64,000 nt of DNA from Actinoplanes philippinensis (GTDB lineage Bacteria > Actinomycetota > Actinomycetes > Mycobacteriales > Micromonosporaceae), in NCBI RefSeq assembly GCF_900113015.1, contig NZ_FONV01000013.1, positions 62,001 to 126,000 on the forward strand, written 5' to 3'. The position numbers and the translations under genes were made by a program. Below are positions 7,780 through 15,433 of the stretch, one piece after another. The stretch's first letter is position 1. Each line of letters starts with the position of its first letter. A model generated the notes under the pieces. The model was not told the DNA's origin. It saw nothing but the letters and a program-made list of their open reading frames with translations, and did not search any database.

Positions 7780-8820
7780 ATGGCGTTGTGGCGTGTCCGG
7801 GCCACGGTCGACGACCGCCCCGGTTACCTCTCGGTGCTGACCGCGAGCCTGGCCCTGCGGTCGGTGAACATCCTCGCCGTCCAGGTGCACACCACCGAGG
7901 ACGGCGCGGTCGACGACTTCCTGGTGGACGCTCCCGATCAGCTGACCGAGGCCGACCTGCTGGCCGCGGTGGCCAAGGGCCGTGGGCGCGACGCGTTCGT
8001 GGCCCGGGCCGAGGCGCAGGGGCTCGCCGATCAGCCGACCCGGGCGCTCGCGCTGGCCGGCCGGCTGGTTCACGAGCCCGACACGCTCGGCGAGGCCCTG
8101 GTGACGCTGCTCGACGCGACCGAGGTCCGCTGGCGCCCGCAGGGTGGGGACGTGCCCGGCTTCCACGGTGGCCGGATGACTCTCACCGACCCGGGCGGCG
8201 GCTCGCTCGAGGTGCTCCGGGCGCTGCCCGCCTTCACCCCCGCCGAGTTCGCCCGGGCGCAGGCGCTGGTCGAGGTGGCCACCGCGATCCACCGGCGGCA
8301 CCGCGAGCAGGTGGCGCTGCTGCTGCCGGACGGCACCGAGATGGTGCTGCGCGCCGCCGGGCCCGACGACGTGGCCGCCGCCGGCGAGTTCCACGACGAG
8401 TGCTCCCCCGCGACGCTGCGCCAGCGCTACCCGGCCGGGGTCCCCACCGACGCGAGGCTGCGGCGCCTGCTGGAGCCGGCCGGCGGGCTGACCCTGCTCG
8501 CGGTCGCGCCGGGCGGCGCCGTGGTGGCGATGGCGACCCTGCTGGCCGAGGGCGACCTCGGCGAGGTCCGCGTGCTGGTCGCCGACGACTGGCAGCGGCG
8601 CGGCCTCGGCACGGCGTTGCTGCGGCGGCTCCGGGCACACGCCGCGAAGAACGGCGTCGCGGCGGTGGTGGCACACGTCGGCGCGGGCAACGTGGCGATG
8701 CTGCGCACCCTGCGCCGGGTCGGCGCCGGGCCGATCGAGCGGGACGGCGCGATGGTCACCGTCACCCTGCGGACGGCCGGCCCCCGCGTGACCGACGAGA
8801 CCCCCGCCACCTCGGCGTGA
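7780..8820 (+). CDS. ACT-GNAT fusion, amino-acid-regulated protein acetyltransferase
   Basis: This 346-residue fusion has an N-terminal ACT domain (WRVRATVDDRPGYLSVLTASLALRSVNILAV, residues about 4-70), a middle linker and a GNAT domain from about residue 190. Acetyl-CoA motif A is VLVADDWQRRGLGTALLRRL. In Micromonospora and Streptomyces, ACT-GNAT enzymes of this architecture are lysine acetyltransferases whose activity on acyl-CoA synthetases is switched by Asn or Cys; the orthology here is inferred from architecture. ATG 7780 is chosen because the strong SD GGAGG ends 15 nt upstream and a purine-rich stretch continues to within 10 nt; the in-frame GTG at 7771 touches the SD and is unlikely. 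Confidence 0.85.
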   Translation: MALWRVRATVDDRPGYLSVLTASLALRSVNILAVQVHTTEDGAVDDFLVDAPDQLTEADLLAAVAKGRGRDAFVARAEAQGLADQPTRALALAGRLVHEPDTLGEALVTLLDATEVRWRPQGGDVPGFHGGRMTLTDPGGGSLEVLRALPAFTPAEFARAQALVEVATAIHRRHREQVALLLPDGTEMVLRAAGPDDVAAAGEFHDECSPATLRQRYPAGVPTDARLRRLLEPAGGLTLLAVAPGGAVVAMATLLAEGDLGEVRVLVADDWQRRGLGTALLRRLRAHAAKNGVAAVVAHVGAGNVAMLRTLRRVGAGPIERDGAMVTVTLRTAGPRVTDETPATSA

Positions 8821-8932
8821 TCGGAGAGCGGCTGGTCGGCGTGATGTGAAAGCGGCCGGCACTCACGGCTGTCGCAGTGCCCTGAGACAGCCCTGACCGA
8901 GTTCCCACCGCCTGCGGGTGGGTGGGTGAGAG

Positions 8933-8963
8933 GGGTGGCGGCGGGCTTTGCCTGCCGCCACCC
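8933..8963. terminator. Bidirectional terminator between ACT-GNAT and bsaP
   Basis: A 14-bp stem with one G-T pair (8933-8946 with 8950-8963) closes a TTT loop. It lies between the convergent ACT-GNAT gene and the bioB-bsaP operon and could serve both strands. Confidence 0.7.
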
Positions 8964-9045
8964 AAGGGTCCCCGCCGCCGTATCCACACGCTGGATGTCA
9001 ACCCGTCGCCGGCCCTGGGACGGCGGCCGCGTCTCAGGGTGGCGG

Positions 9046-9213
9046 TCAGCCGTGACGGTCGCCGTGTTCGACGCAGGTGGCTGTCCAGCCGGTCGGGACC
9101 ACCTGGACCTTCATCCGGCGGCGGCAGTCGGGGCAGTAGCGGGGCGGCTCCAGCTCACGGGCGGCCGTGCACTCCGGGTGTGTGCCGGGCTCGCCACAAC
9201 GGTCGCAATACAT
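9046..9213 (-). CDS. bsaP: Biotin synthase auxiliary protein BsaP
   Basis: This 55-residue protein starts MYCDRCGEP, continues LEPPRYCPDCRRRM, and ends TGWTATCVEHGDRHG. Six cysteines (C3, C6, C15, C27, C30, C47) fit an iron-sulfur or Zn ribbon protein. In mycobacteria BsaP is a small Cys-rich protein encoded beside bioB that supports biotin synthase turnover. Here its ATG shares a base with the bioB stop (TGATG), giving tight coupling and a fixed stoichiometric context. Size, Cys pattern, the RYCPxCRRRM core and position all agree with BsaP. Confidence 0.85.
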   Translation of the reverse strand: MYCDRCGEPGTHPECTAARELEPPRYCPDCRRRMKVQVVPTGWTATCVEHGDRHG

Positions 9214-10208
9214 CAGAAGGTCGCCGACAGGGACTTGACCGGCATCTTCAGGTCCTTCAGGAGTTCCAGGTCGGCGGTCGCCGGGCGGCCCAGCGTGGTC
9301 AGGTAGTTGCCGACGATCATCGCGTTGATGCCGCCGAGCAGCCCGTCGCGGGTGCCCAGATCGCCCAGGGTGATCTCCCGGCCGCCCGCGTAGCGCAGGA
9401 TGGTCCGTGGCATGGCCAGCCGGAACGCGGCGATCGCCCGCAGCGCGTCACGGCCCTCCACCACCGGACGGTCCCCGAACGGGGTGCCGGGGCGGGGCGT
9501 CAGGAAGTTGAGCGGGACCTCGTGCGGGTCGAGCTCGGCCAGCTGGGCGGCGAACTCGGCCCGCTGCTCCAGCGTCTCCCCCATGCCGAGGATGCCGCCG
9601 CAGCACACCTCCATGCCGGACTCCCGGACCATGGTCAGCGTGCTCCACCGCTCCTCCCACGAATGGGTGGTCACCACGTTGGGGAAGTAGGAGCGGCAGG
9701 TCTCCAGGTTGTGGTTGTACCGATGGACACCCATCTCGGCCAGCTCGTCGACCTGCTCCTTGGTGAGCATGCCGAGGCTCGCGGCGACCTGGATGTCGAC
9801 CGCCTCCCTGATCGCCCGCACGCCGGCGCGCATCTGGTCCATCAGGCGCTTGTCCGGCCCGCGGACGGCGGCCACGATGCAGAACTCGGTCGCCCCGGTG
9901 GCCGCGGTCTGCTTCGCCGCCTCCACGAGGGAGGGAATGTCGAGCCACACCGCCCGGACGGGGGATGCGAACAGGCCCGACTGCGAGCAGAAATGACAGT
10001 CCTCGGGACAGCCACCGGTCTTCAGCGAGACGATGCCCTCGACCTCGACCTCCGGACCGCACCATTTCATCCGGACGTCGTGGGCGAGTTGCAGGAGCTC
10101 CGGCAGGTCCTCGTCGGGTAGACGCAGAACCTCCAGGATGCCCGCCTCGTCGAGGCCGGCGCCGTCGTCGAGCACCCGGGTACGGGCGTGGTCGAGGATC
10201 TCTGGCAT
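9213..10208 (-). CDS. bioB: Biotin synthase (radical SAM)
   Basis: This 331-residue radical SAM enzyme inserts sulfur into dethiobiotin. The [4Fe-4S]-SAM cluster motif GGCPEDCHFCSQSG gives C67, C71 and C74. Further conserved blocks are EFCIVAAVRGPD, YNHNLETCRSYFPNVVTTHS and CCGGILGMGET, followed by LRYAGGREITLGDLG and GINAMIVGNYLTTLGRP, which supply the auxiliary [2Fe-2S] ligands. bsaP follows with a one-base overlap, and bioF/bioD are divergent. TAGGGT (10215-10220, minus) lies 6 nt before the ATG with no SD, so the mRNA is probably leaderless. An inverted repeat in the 66-bp bioB-bioF gap could be a regulator site. Confidence 0.97.
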   Translation of the reverse strand: MPEILDHARTRVLDDGAGLDEAGILEVLRLPDEDLPELLQLAHDVRMKWCGPEVEVEGIVSLKTGGCPEDCHFCSQSGLFASPVRAVWLDIPSLVEAAKQTAATGATEFCIVAAVRGPDKRLMDQMRAGVRAIREAVDIQVAASLGMLTKEQVDELAEMGVHRYNHNLETCRSYFPNVVTTHSWEERWSTLTMVRESGMEVCCGGILGMGETLEQRAEFAAQLAELDPHEVPLNFLTPRPGTPFGDRPVVEGRDALRAIAAFRLAMPRTILRYAGGREITLGDLGTRDGLLGGINAMIVGNYLTTLGRPATADLELLKDLKMPVKSLSATF

Positions 10209-10214
10209 GCCCGT

Positions 10215-10220
10215 ACCCTA
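10215..10220 (-). promoter_or_regulatory. Candidate leaderless -10 of bioB
   Basis: TAGGGT, 6 nt ahead of the bioB ATG, without a ribosome-binding site in between. Confidence 0.55.
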
Positions 10221-10229
10221 CAGAGTTCC

Positions 10230-10245
10230 CAGTCCGGTAGGACTG
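10230..10245. promoter_or_regulatory. Inverted repeat in the bioB-bioF divergent promoter region
   Basis: CAGTCC-GGTA-GGACTG is a perfect 6-4-6 inverted repeat about 10 bp upstream of the presumed bioB -10 and 30 bp upstream of bioF. Its position suits an operator acting on both directions. It does not resemble the classical BirA box. Assignment to a regulator is open. Confidence 0.4.
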
Positions 10246-10274
10246 TCGGAGCTGGGTGATAGTTTGCCAGTCTG

Positions 10275-11426
10275 GTGATCAATGGGGGTGTCTTGGCGGA
10301 CTGGTTGGAGACGCTCGATCGTCTGGCCCACGAGCGGGCCAAGGCGGGACTCACCCGTCAGCTGCGGCCGCGAGCGGCCGGCGACACCGTCATAGATCTC
10401 GCCGGCAACGACTACCTCGGCCTCTCCGGTCACCCCCGGGTGGTCGGCGCGGCACGGCAGGCCCTCGAGGCGTACGGGTTGGGCGCCACCGGCTCCCGGC
10501 TGGTCCGCGGCACCACCGACCTGCACACCGCCCTCGAGGAGACGCTGGCCGGCTGGCTCGGCTGCGAGTCGGCGCTGGTCTTCTCGTCCGGCTATCTGGC
10601 CAACCTGGCCGTGGTCCGGGCCCTGTCCGCGGTCTGTGACCTGGTCGTCTCCGACGCGTACAACCATGCCTCCCTGATCGACGGCTGCCGGATCTCCGGC
10701 CTGCCGGTGCGCGTCGCCCCCCACAACGATCCGGCCGCCGTCGCCGCCCTGCTCGACGCGCATCCGGGCCGGGCCGCGGTGGTCACCGAGTCGGTGTTCT
10801 CGGTCGACGGCGACCTCGCCCCGCTCGCCGCCCTGCACGCTGTCACGTCGGCCCGCGGCGCGCTGCTGATCGTCGACGACGCGCACGCCCTCGGCCTGCT
10901 CGGCGAGTCCGGGGCGGGCGGCGTCGCGGCCGCCGGGCTGACCGGCGCGCCGGACGTGATCGTCACCGCCACACTGTCCAAATCGCTCGGCGGCGCCGGT
11001 GGCGTGGTGGCCGGGCCGGGCCCGCTGGTCCGGCACCTGGTCGACACCGGGCGCAGCTTCATCTACGACACCGCCCCGCCCCCGGCCGTGGCCGCCGGGG
11101 TGCTCGCCGCCGTCGAGGTGGCCCGCGCCGCCGACGACCGGCGGGCCGTGCTGTTCCGGCGCGGCGCGCATCTGGCGGCCACGCTGCGGTCCGCGGGCCG
11201 GCCGGTCCACGATCCGGCGGCCGGTGTGCTGTCGGTGCCGGCGCCGGGCCCGGAGGCGGCCGTGGCCTGGGCCGCCGACTGCCGTGACAGCGGGGTGGCG
11301 GTCGGCTGCTTCCGGCCACCGTCGACACCGGACGGCAGCTCACGACTACGGCTGACCGTGAACGCGGGCGTCCCCGAGGAGGCTTTCGCCCGAGCCTTGA
11401 CCGTGATCCTGGAGTGCGCACCATGA
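10275..11426 (+). CDS. bioF: 8-amino-7-oxononanoate synthase
   Basis: This is a PLP-dependent alpha-oxoamine synthase that condenses pimeloyl-ACP/CoA with alanine in biotin synthesis. It has 383 residues from GTG 10275. A TTG at 10293, preceded by GGGGGTG, would give 377 residues and is also plausible. Conserved features are LAGNDYLGLSGHPRV, GATGSRLVRGTTDLHTALE, VSDAYNHASLIDG, LLIVDDAHALG and the Schiff-base lysine in TATLSKSLGGAGG (near residue 236). Its stop overlaps the bioD start as ATGA. bioA is not in the window, so DAPA synthesis must be encoded elsewhere. Confidence 0.93.
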   Translation: MINGGVLADWLETLDRLAHERAKAGLTRQLRPRAAGDTVIDLAGNDYLGLSGHPRVVGAARQALEAYGLGATGSRLVRGTTDLHTALEETLAGWLGCESALVFSSGYLANLAVVRALSAVCDLVVSDAYNHASLIDGCRISGLPVRVAPHNDPAAVAALLDAHPGRAAVVTESVFSVDGDLAPLAALHAVTSARGALLIVDDAHALGLLGESGAGGVAAAGLTGAPDVIVTATLSKSLGGAGGVVAGPGPLVRHLVDTGRSFIYDTAPPPAVAAGVLAAVEVARAADDRRAVLFRRGAHLAATLRSAGRPVHDPAAGVLSVPAPGPEAAVAWAADCRDSGVAVGCFRPPSTPDGSSRLRLTVNAGVPEEAFARALTVILECAP

Positions 11427-13087
11427 CCGCCGACCCCCCGCAAGTGACCCGCCGGGCCCATCTCTCGGTGGTGCCGCCACCCCGTCCCGAGCGGGGCGGC
11501 GGGGGCCACGGGCTGCCGACTGCGACACCACCGCCGGTCCGGGTGGTCACCGGCGTCCCGGACCCGTTGCAGGCTCACGGCGGCGGGCACCGGCTGGAGC
11601 CACGCCCGGTCCCGCCTGCGCCCCGTCCCGACACCCCGGCGGAGCCCCACGACGACGACCCGGCACGACACGGCGTCCCGTCGTCGGGCGCGGGGCCGGC
11701 GACAGCGGCCCGTGCGGACGACGGAGCAGGCCCCGGCGCCGGGCCGACGGAGCCGCACACCGCCGACCGCACGGCGAACACGACGGACCGACACGCCGGC
11801 GACCGCATACGACGCGACGCGGGGCGGCCCGACGACGACCCCACACAACGCGACGCGACGCGGCACGACGACGACCCCACACAACGCGCCGCGAGGCGGC
11901 CCGACGACGACCCCACACAACGCGACACGGGGCGGCACGACGACGACCCCACACAACGCGCCGCGACGCGGCACGACGACGACCCCACACAACGCGCCGC
12001 GAGGCGGCCCGACGACGACCCCACACAACGCGACACGGGGCGGCCCGACGACGACCCCACACAACGCGCCGCGAGGCGGCCCGACGACGACCGCACAGGA
12101 CACGACGCGGGGCCGCACGAAGGCGACCGGGCTAGCGGCACGGCAGGGCGGCACGACGACCACCCGGCGAGCGGCATGGCGGAACGGCAGGACGGCGATG
12201 TCGAGGCGGAGCCGAACGCCGAGCCCGAACACGACGATGCCTCTTACGACGACGCGGTGACGCCGTCTGCCGTACCGCTGCGGGAGGAAACGCCGGCCGA
12301 CGGCGAGCCGGAAGCGGACCGCGGACCGGAAGAGGCGGAGAGGGCGCCGGAGGCGGCGAATCCGCACGAGTGGCATGGGATCGTGCTGGTCACCGGCACC
12401 GACACCGAGGTCGGCAAGACGATCGCGACCGCCGCGATGGCCGCGGCCGCGCAGGCCGCCGGGCTCCGCGTCGCCGTGATCAAACCCGGTCAGACCGGCA
12501 TCGCGACCGGCGCGCCGACCGACGCCGACGTGATCGCCCACCTGGCCGCGCCGGACACCGTGCGGACCCTCGCGGAGTATCCGGAGCCGCTCGCCCCGCT
12601 GGCCGCCGCCAAGATCGCCGACATGCCGCCGCTGGAGCTGTTCGACGTGGTCGACGCGATCCGCGCGGAGGCCGCCAAACACGACCTGGTGCTGGTCGAG
12701 GGGGCCGGAGGCCTGCTGGTGCCGATGGGTGTGCGCCCGTCCGGCGAGGCGTGGACGTTCGCGGATCTGGCGACCACCCTGGGCTCGGGAACGATCGTGG
12801 TGGCCCGCGCCGGTCTGGGTACGTTGAATCACACCGCCCTGACTCTGGAGGCGCTGAACCGTCGCGGCGTGCACGCCAAGGTCATCCTCGGCGCGTGGCC
12901 GGCGGAGCCCGAGCTGGTGCACTGGGCCAACCTGGGCGAGCTGGTTCCGCACCTGGTCGGAGCGTTGCCGGCGGGCGCCGGGTCGATGGATCCGGGCGTG
13001 TTCCGGCGGTCGGCGCCGGGCTGGCTGACCCCGGCCCTGCACGGCGTGCTGGACAACTGGCGCGTGTGGGCGGAGGAGGCGGGCTGA
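11423..13087 (+). CDS. bioD: Dethiobiotin synthetase with long repeat-rich N-terminal extension
   Basis: The C-terminal 230 residues are a complete BioD: P-loop LVTGTDTEVGKT (near residues 321-332), IKPGQTG, and LVEGAGGLLVPMG. BioD carboxylates DAPA to dethiobiotin using ATP. The usual length is about 220-240 residues; this protein has 554. The first 310 residues are hydrophilic and low-complexity, with eight 12-residue units such as RPDDDPTQRD encoded by a 36-bp repeat at 11813-12100. The start is ATG 11423, which overlaps the bioF stop (ATGA) and has GGAG 8 nt upstream, so the extension lies within the coupled frame. A second initiation just before the catalytic domain cannot be excluded. 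Confidence 0.85.
   Translation: MTADPPQVTRRAHLSVVPPPRPERGGGGHGLPTATPPPVRVVTGVPDPLQAHGGGHRLEPRPVPPAPRPDTPAEPHDDDPARHGVPSSGAGPATAARADDGAGPGAGPTEPHTADRTANTTDRHAGDRIRRDAGRPDDDPTQRDATRHDDDPTQRAARRPDDDPTQRDTGRHDDDPTQRAATRHDDDPTQRAARRPDDDPTQRDTGRPDDDPTQRAARRPDDDRTGHDAGPHEGDRASGTAGRHDDHPASGMAERQDGDVEAEPNAEPEHDDASYDDAVTPSAVPLREETPADGEPEADRGPEEAERAPEAANPHEWHGIVLVTGTDTEVGKTIATAAMAAAAQAAGLRVAVIKPGQTGIATGAPTDADVIAHLAAPDTVRTLAEYPEPLAPLAAAKIADMPPLELFDVVDAIRAEAAKHDLVLVEGAGGLLVPMGVRPSGEAWTFADLATTLGSGTIVVARAGLGTLNHTALTLEALNRRGVHAKVILGAWPAEPELVHWANLGELVPHLVGALPAGAGSMDPGVFRRSAPGWLTPALHGVLDNWRVWAEEAG
11813..12100 (+). repeat. Eight tandem 36-bp units inside bioD
   Basis: Eight in-frame units of exactly 36 bp encode 12 residues each, of the form R-D/A-A/T-x-R-P/H-DDD-P-T-Q. 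Units alternate between RDxG/RDAT and RAAR/RAAT variants, which suggests duplication of pairs. The last unit ends DDDRTG. All copies keep the reading frame. A repeat of this kind is prone to length change between strains. Confidence 0.9.
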
Positions 13088-13128
13088 CCGGACACCCGCC
13101 ACAATTGCTGTCCGGGGAGGTGATCCGC

Positions 13129-13896
13129 ATGCACACTGGCCGGGTGGCATTCACCCTGACGATCGACTGTGGCGGCGGCGGTATCAAAGGTTCGGTTCTC
13201 GACGAGGCGGGGACCATGCGGGCGCAGCCGATCCGGGTCCCGACGCCGTATCCTCTGCCACCCGACCTGTTCGTGAAGACGCTGGTGGCGCTCGGCGAGC
13301 AGTTGCCGAACGCGGACCGTGTCACGGTCGGCATGCCCGGCATGATCCGGCACGGCGTGGTGGTGGCGACCCCGCACTACGTGACCCGCTCCGGGCCGCG
13401 TACGAAGGTCGATCCGGAGCTGGTCGAGGCGTGGCACGGGTTCGACGCGCGGACCGCGCTGGCCGACGCGTTCGGGCTGCCCACGCTGGTGCTCAACGAC
13501 GCCGAGGTGCACGGCGCCGGGGTGGTCGCCGGGACGGGCTGCGAGCTGGTGCTGACCCTCGGGACGGGTCTGGGCTGCGCGCTGTTCGACGGTGGCGAGC
13601 TGGCCCCGCACCTGGAGATGTCGCAGGCCCCGGTGAAGTGGGGGATGTCCTACGACACGTATATCGGGGAGCACGAGCGCCGCCGTCTCGGGGACGCGCT
13701 CTGGTCGCGGCGGGTGCGCAACGTGGTCGAGGGGTTCCGGCCGGTCTTCCTGTGGGACCGGGTCTATCTGGGCGGCGGCAACTCCCGGCTGATCACGCCG
13801 GCGCAGCTGGCCCGGATGGGCGACGACGTGGTCGTGGTGCCGAACACGGCGGGTATCGTCGGCGGCGTCCGCGCGTGGACGCTGGGGCAGCGCTGA
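13129..13896 (+). CDS. ROK-family sugar kinase (polyphosphate-glucokinase-like)
   Basis: This 255-residue kinase has the phosphate-1 loop TIDCGGGGIKGSVLDE, the catalytic-Asp strand LVLNDAEVHGAG and the ROK block LTLGTGLGCALFDGGELAPHLEM. VYLGGGNSR closes the adenosine pocket. The family phosphorylates hexoses, and the nearest type is the actinobacterial PpgK group, which uses ATP and/or polyphosphate. The DxGGTxxK signature is changed to DCGGGG, so the substrate may differ. The start is ATG 13129 with SD GGGGAGG 8 nt upstream. The stop shares a base with the next gene (TGATG). It is 41 bp after bioD and may belong to the same transcript. Confidence 0.75.
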   Translation: MHTGRVAFTLTIDCGGGGIKGSVLDEAGTMRAQPIRVPTPYPLPPDLFVKTLVALGEQLPNADRVTVGMPGMIRHGVVVATPHYVTRSGPRTKVDPELVEAWHGFDARTALADAFGLPTLVLNDAEVHGAGVVAGTGCELVLTLGTGLGCALFDGGELAPHLEMSQAPVKWGMSYDTYIGEHERRRLGDALWSRRVRNVVEGFRPVFLWDRVYLGGGNSRLITPAQLARMGDDVVVVPNTAGIVGGVRAWTLGQR

Positions 13897-14627
13897 TGGT
13901 CGTCTCGCCGGCGGCGGTCCTGCTCGACTTCGGCGGGGTGCTCGCCGACGCGCCGTACCGCGCGGAGCGCCCCGACCTGGTGTTACGCCTCTACAACCTG
14001 ATCGAGGGCGCGCTCTCCCCCGGCCGGATCCAGCAGGCGCTGGTCGACGGCGGCGCCGCCTACGCCCGGTGGCGCGACGAGGACTGGCCGGACGAGTTGT
14101 CGCACCTCGCGGTCTGGGAGCGGTTCGTGATCCACGACTGGCCGCCGCTCGCGCAGGCCCGGGTCCGCGGCCAGGTCACCCGGCTCAGCTACGACTGGGC
14201 GTGGCGCGAGGGGTGGACGCTGCGGCCGGGCATCCCCGAGTTCCTCACCGCGTGCCGTGAAGCGGGTGTCCCGCTGGCCGTGGTGAGCAACACGCTGTGC
14301 GGCGCGGCGCACCGCGACTACCTGGCCAACGCCGGGGTCGGACGGCTCTTCGCGGTGCAGGTCTACAGCGACGAGGCGGGCGTCCGCAAACCCAACCCGC
14401 AGATGATCTGGAACGCCACCGACGCCCTCGGCATCGCCCCGCGGGACTGCTGGTTCGTCGGCGACAGCCGGCGGCGCGACATCGCGTGCGCCCGGCGCGC
14501 CGACATCGGCTCGGCCGTCCTGATGCCGTCCGGCCGGGAGGACTGCGGCGGGGACCAGGCCGAGCCGGACGCCACGGTCGCCGACGGCTGGGGACTTCTA
14601 GATCTTTATTCGGTACGGCGGGCGTAG
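13896..14627 (+). CDS. HAD-superfamily hydrolase
   Basis: This 243-residue haloacid-dehalogenase-fold hydrolase has motif I AVLLDFGGVLADAP (nucleophile Asp about residue 11, with Gly in place of the usual acid/base Asp as in the FGGVL subgroup). Motif II is VVSNTLCG, the motif III Lys lies in DEAGVRKPNPQM, and motif IV is CWFVGDSRRRD. The alpha-helical cap lies between motifs I and II. The substrate is unknown. The start overlaps the stop of the ROK kinase by one base, so the pair could handle the same phosphorylated sugar, but that is inference. Confidence 0.8.
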   Translation: MVVSPAAVLLDFGGVLADAPYRAERPDLVLRLYNLIEGALSPGRIQQALVDGGAAYARWRDEDWPDELSHLAVWERFVIHDWPPLAQARVRGQVTRLSYDWAWREGWTLRPGIPEFLTACREAGVPLAVVSNTLCGAAHRDYLANAGVGRLFAVQVYSDEAGVRKPNPQMIWNATDALGIAPRDCWFVGDSRRRDIACARRADIGSAVLMPSGREDCGGDQAEPDATVADGWGLLDLYSVRRA

Positions 14628-14719
14628 GTCCCGTAACTCCCCGCGCGGGACGAGGGCGGTCCGTCCGGAGACCGGCCCGCCGCCGGCTCATGCACGCCCG
14701 TCACCGTCACCCCCAGCCG

Positions 14720-15352
14720 TCAGGAGGCGGTGACCTGCCAGACCGTGGTGCGGCGGATCGGCATGCTCTCCAGCTCCTCGATCACCGGGACGTCGTAGAC
14801 CGCACGCTGGATCAGGTCCTCCGGCAGATAGGCGCGGCCCGGGTCGCCGACCAGCACGAGCGAGCCACGGCCGGCCGCCCGGCGCAGGAACGGCAGCACC
14901 CGCCCGGCCATCTCCCGGCTGTAGAAGACGTCACCGGCGAGCACCACGCCATACCTGTCGTCGCTGTCGAGCAGGTCCGCCTCGACGGTCGTCACCCGTA
15001 CCCCATTGGCCTCGGCATTGGCCTGTGCCGCGGCGAGCGAGAGCGGATCGATGTCGTTGGCCGTCACCGGCGTCGCCCCGGCCTTGGCCGCGGCGACCGC
15101 GACCAGGCCGGAACCGGTCGCCAGGTCGAGAACGCTGCGCCCGGCGACCAGCTCGGGGGCGTCGAGGATGTGCCGGGCCAGGGCCTGCCCGCCGGCCCAG
15201 GCGAACGCCCAGAACGGCGGCGGCTGCGGGGTCCCGGCCGACTCGGTCGCCTCCCACAGGGCGATCGGGTCCTCCGCCTGGAAGAGCGAGACCTCGGGCA
15301 CGAACGGGACCGGCGCCGACACGGTGTGGGCGTGGACGAACTCCAGAAGCAC
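14720..15352 (-). CDS. SAM-dependent methyltransferase (ETFB-lysine/Nnt1 type)
   Basis: This 210-residue class I methyltransferase has the SAM-binding motif I SVLDLATGSGLVAVAAAKAG and motif II VTANDIDPLSLAAAQANA. LAGDVFYSREMA corresponds to the motif-IV D/GDxFY block. The preceding PPPFWAFAWAGGQALARHIL is typical of the ETF-beta lysine methyltransferase/Methyltransf_16 group, so a protein-lysine substrate is possible. No ATG fits. GTG 15352 is preferred because the sequence upstream loses methyltransferase character. It is convergent with the HAD gene and divergent from the GGDEF-EAL gene, whose start is 81 bp away. Confidence 0.75.
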   Translation of the reverse strand: MLLEFVHAHTVSAPVPFVPEVSLFQAEDPIALWEATESAGTPQPPPFWAFAWAGGQALARHILDAPELVAGRSVLDLATGSGLVAVAAAKAGATPVTANDIDPLSLAAAQANAEANGVRVTTVEADLLDSDDRYGVVLAGDVFYSREMAGRVLPFLRRAAGRGSLVLVGDPGRAYLPEDLIQRAVYDVPVIEELESMPIRRTTVWQVTAS

Positions 15353-15433
15353 GCCTGCGATTGTGCCGTCGCCGCTCAGATGCGCGGCAACCGGGCCGAT
15401 CAGTCCGACAGGGGTACGCCGGAGGGAGCACCG

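Noticed and set aside
11813..12100. CRISPR array suggested by 36-bp periodicity
   Set aside because: Units are contiguous with no unique spacers and stay in frame with bioD.
11063..13150. 695-codon minus-strand frame opposite bioF/bioD
   Set aside because: The repeats keep every frame open. bioF and bioD have conserved catalytic motifs and coupled starts; the opposite frame is a Gly/Val/Arg-rich shadow.
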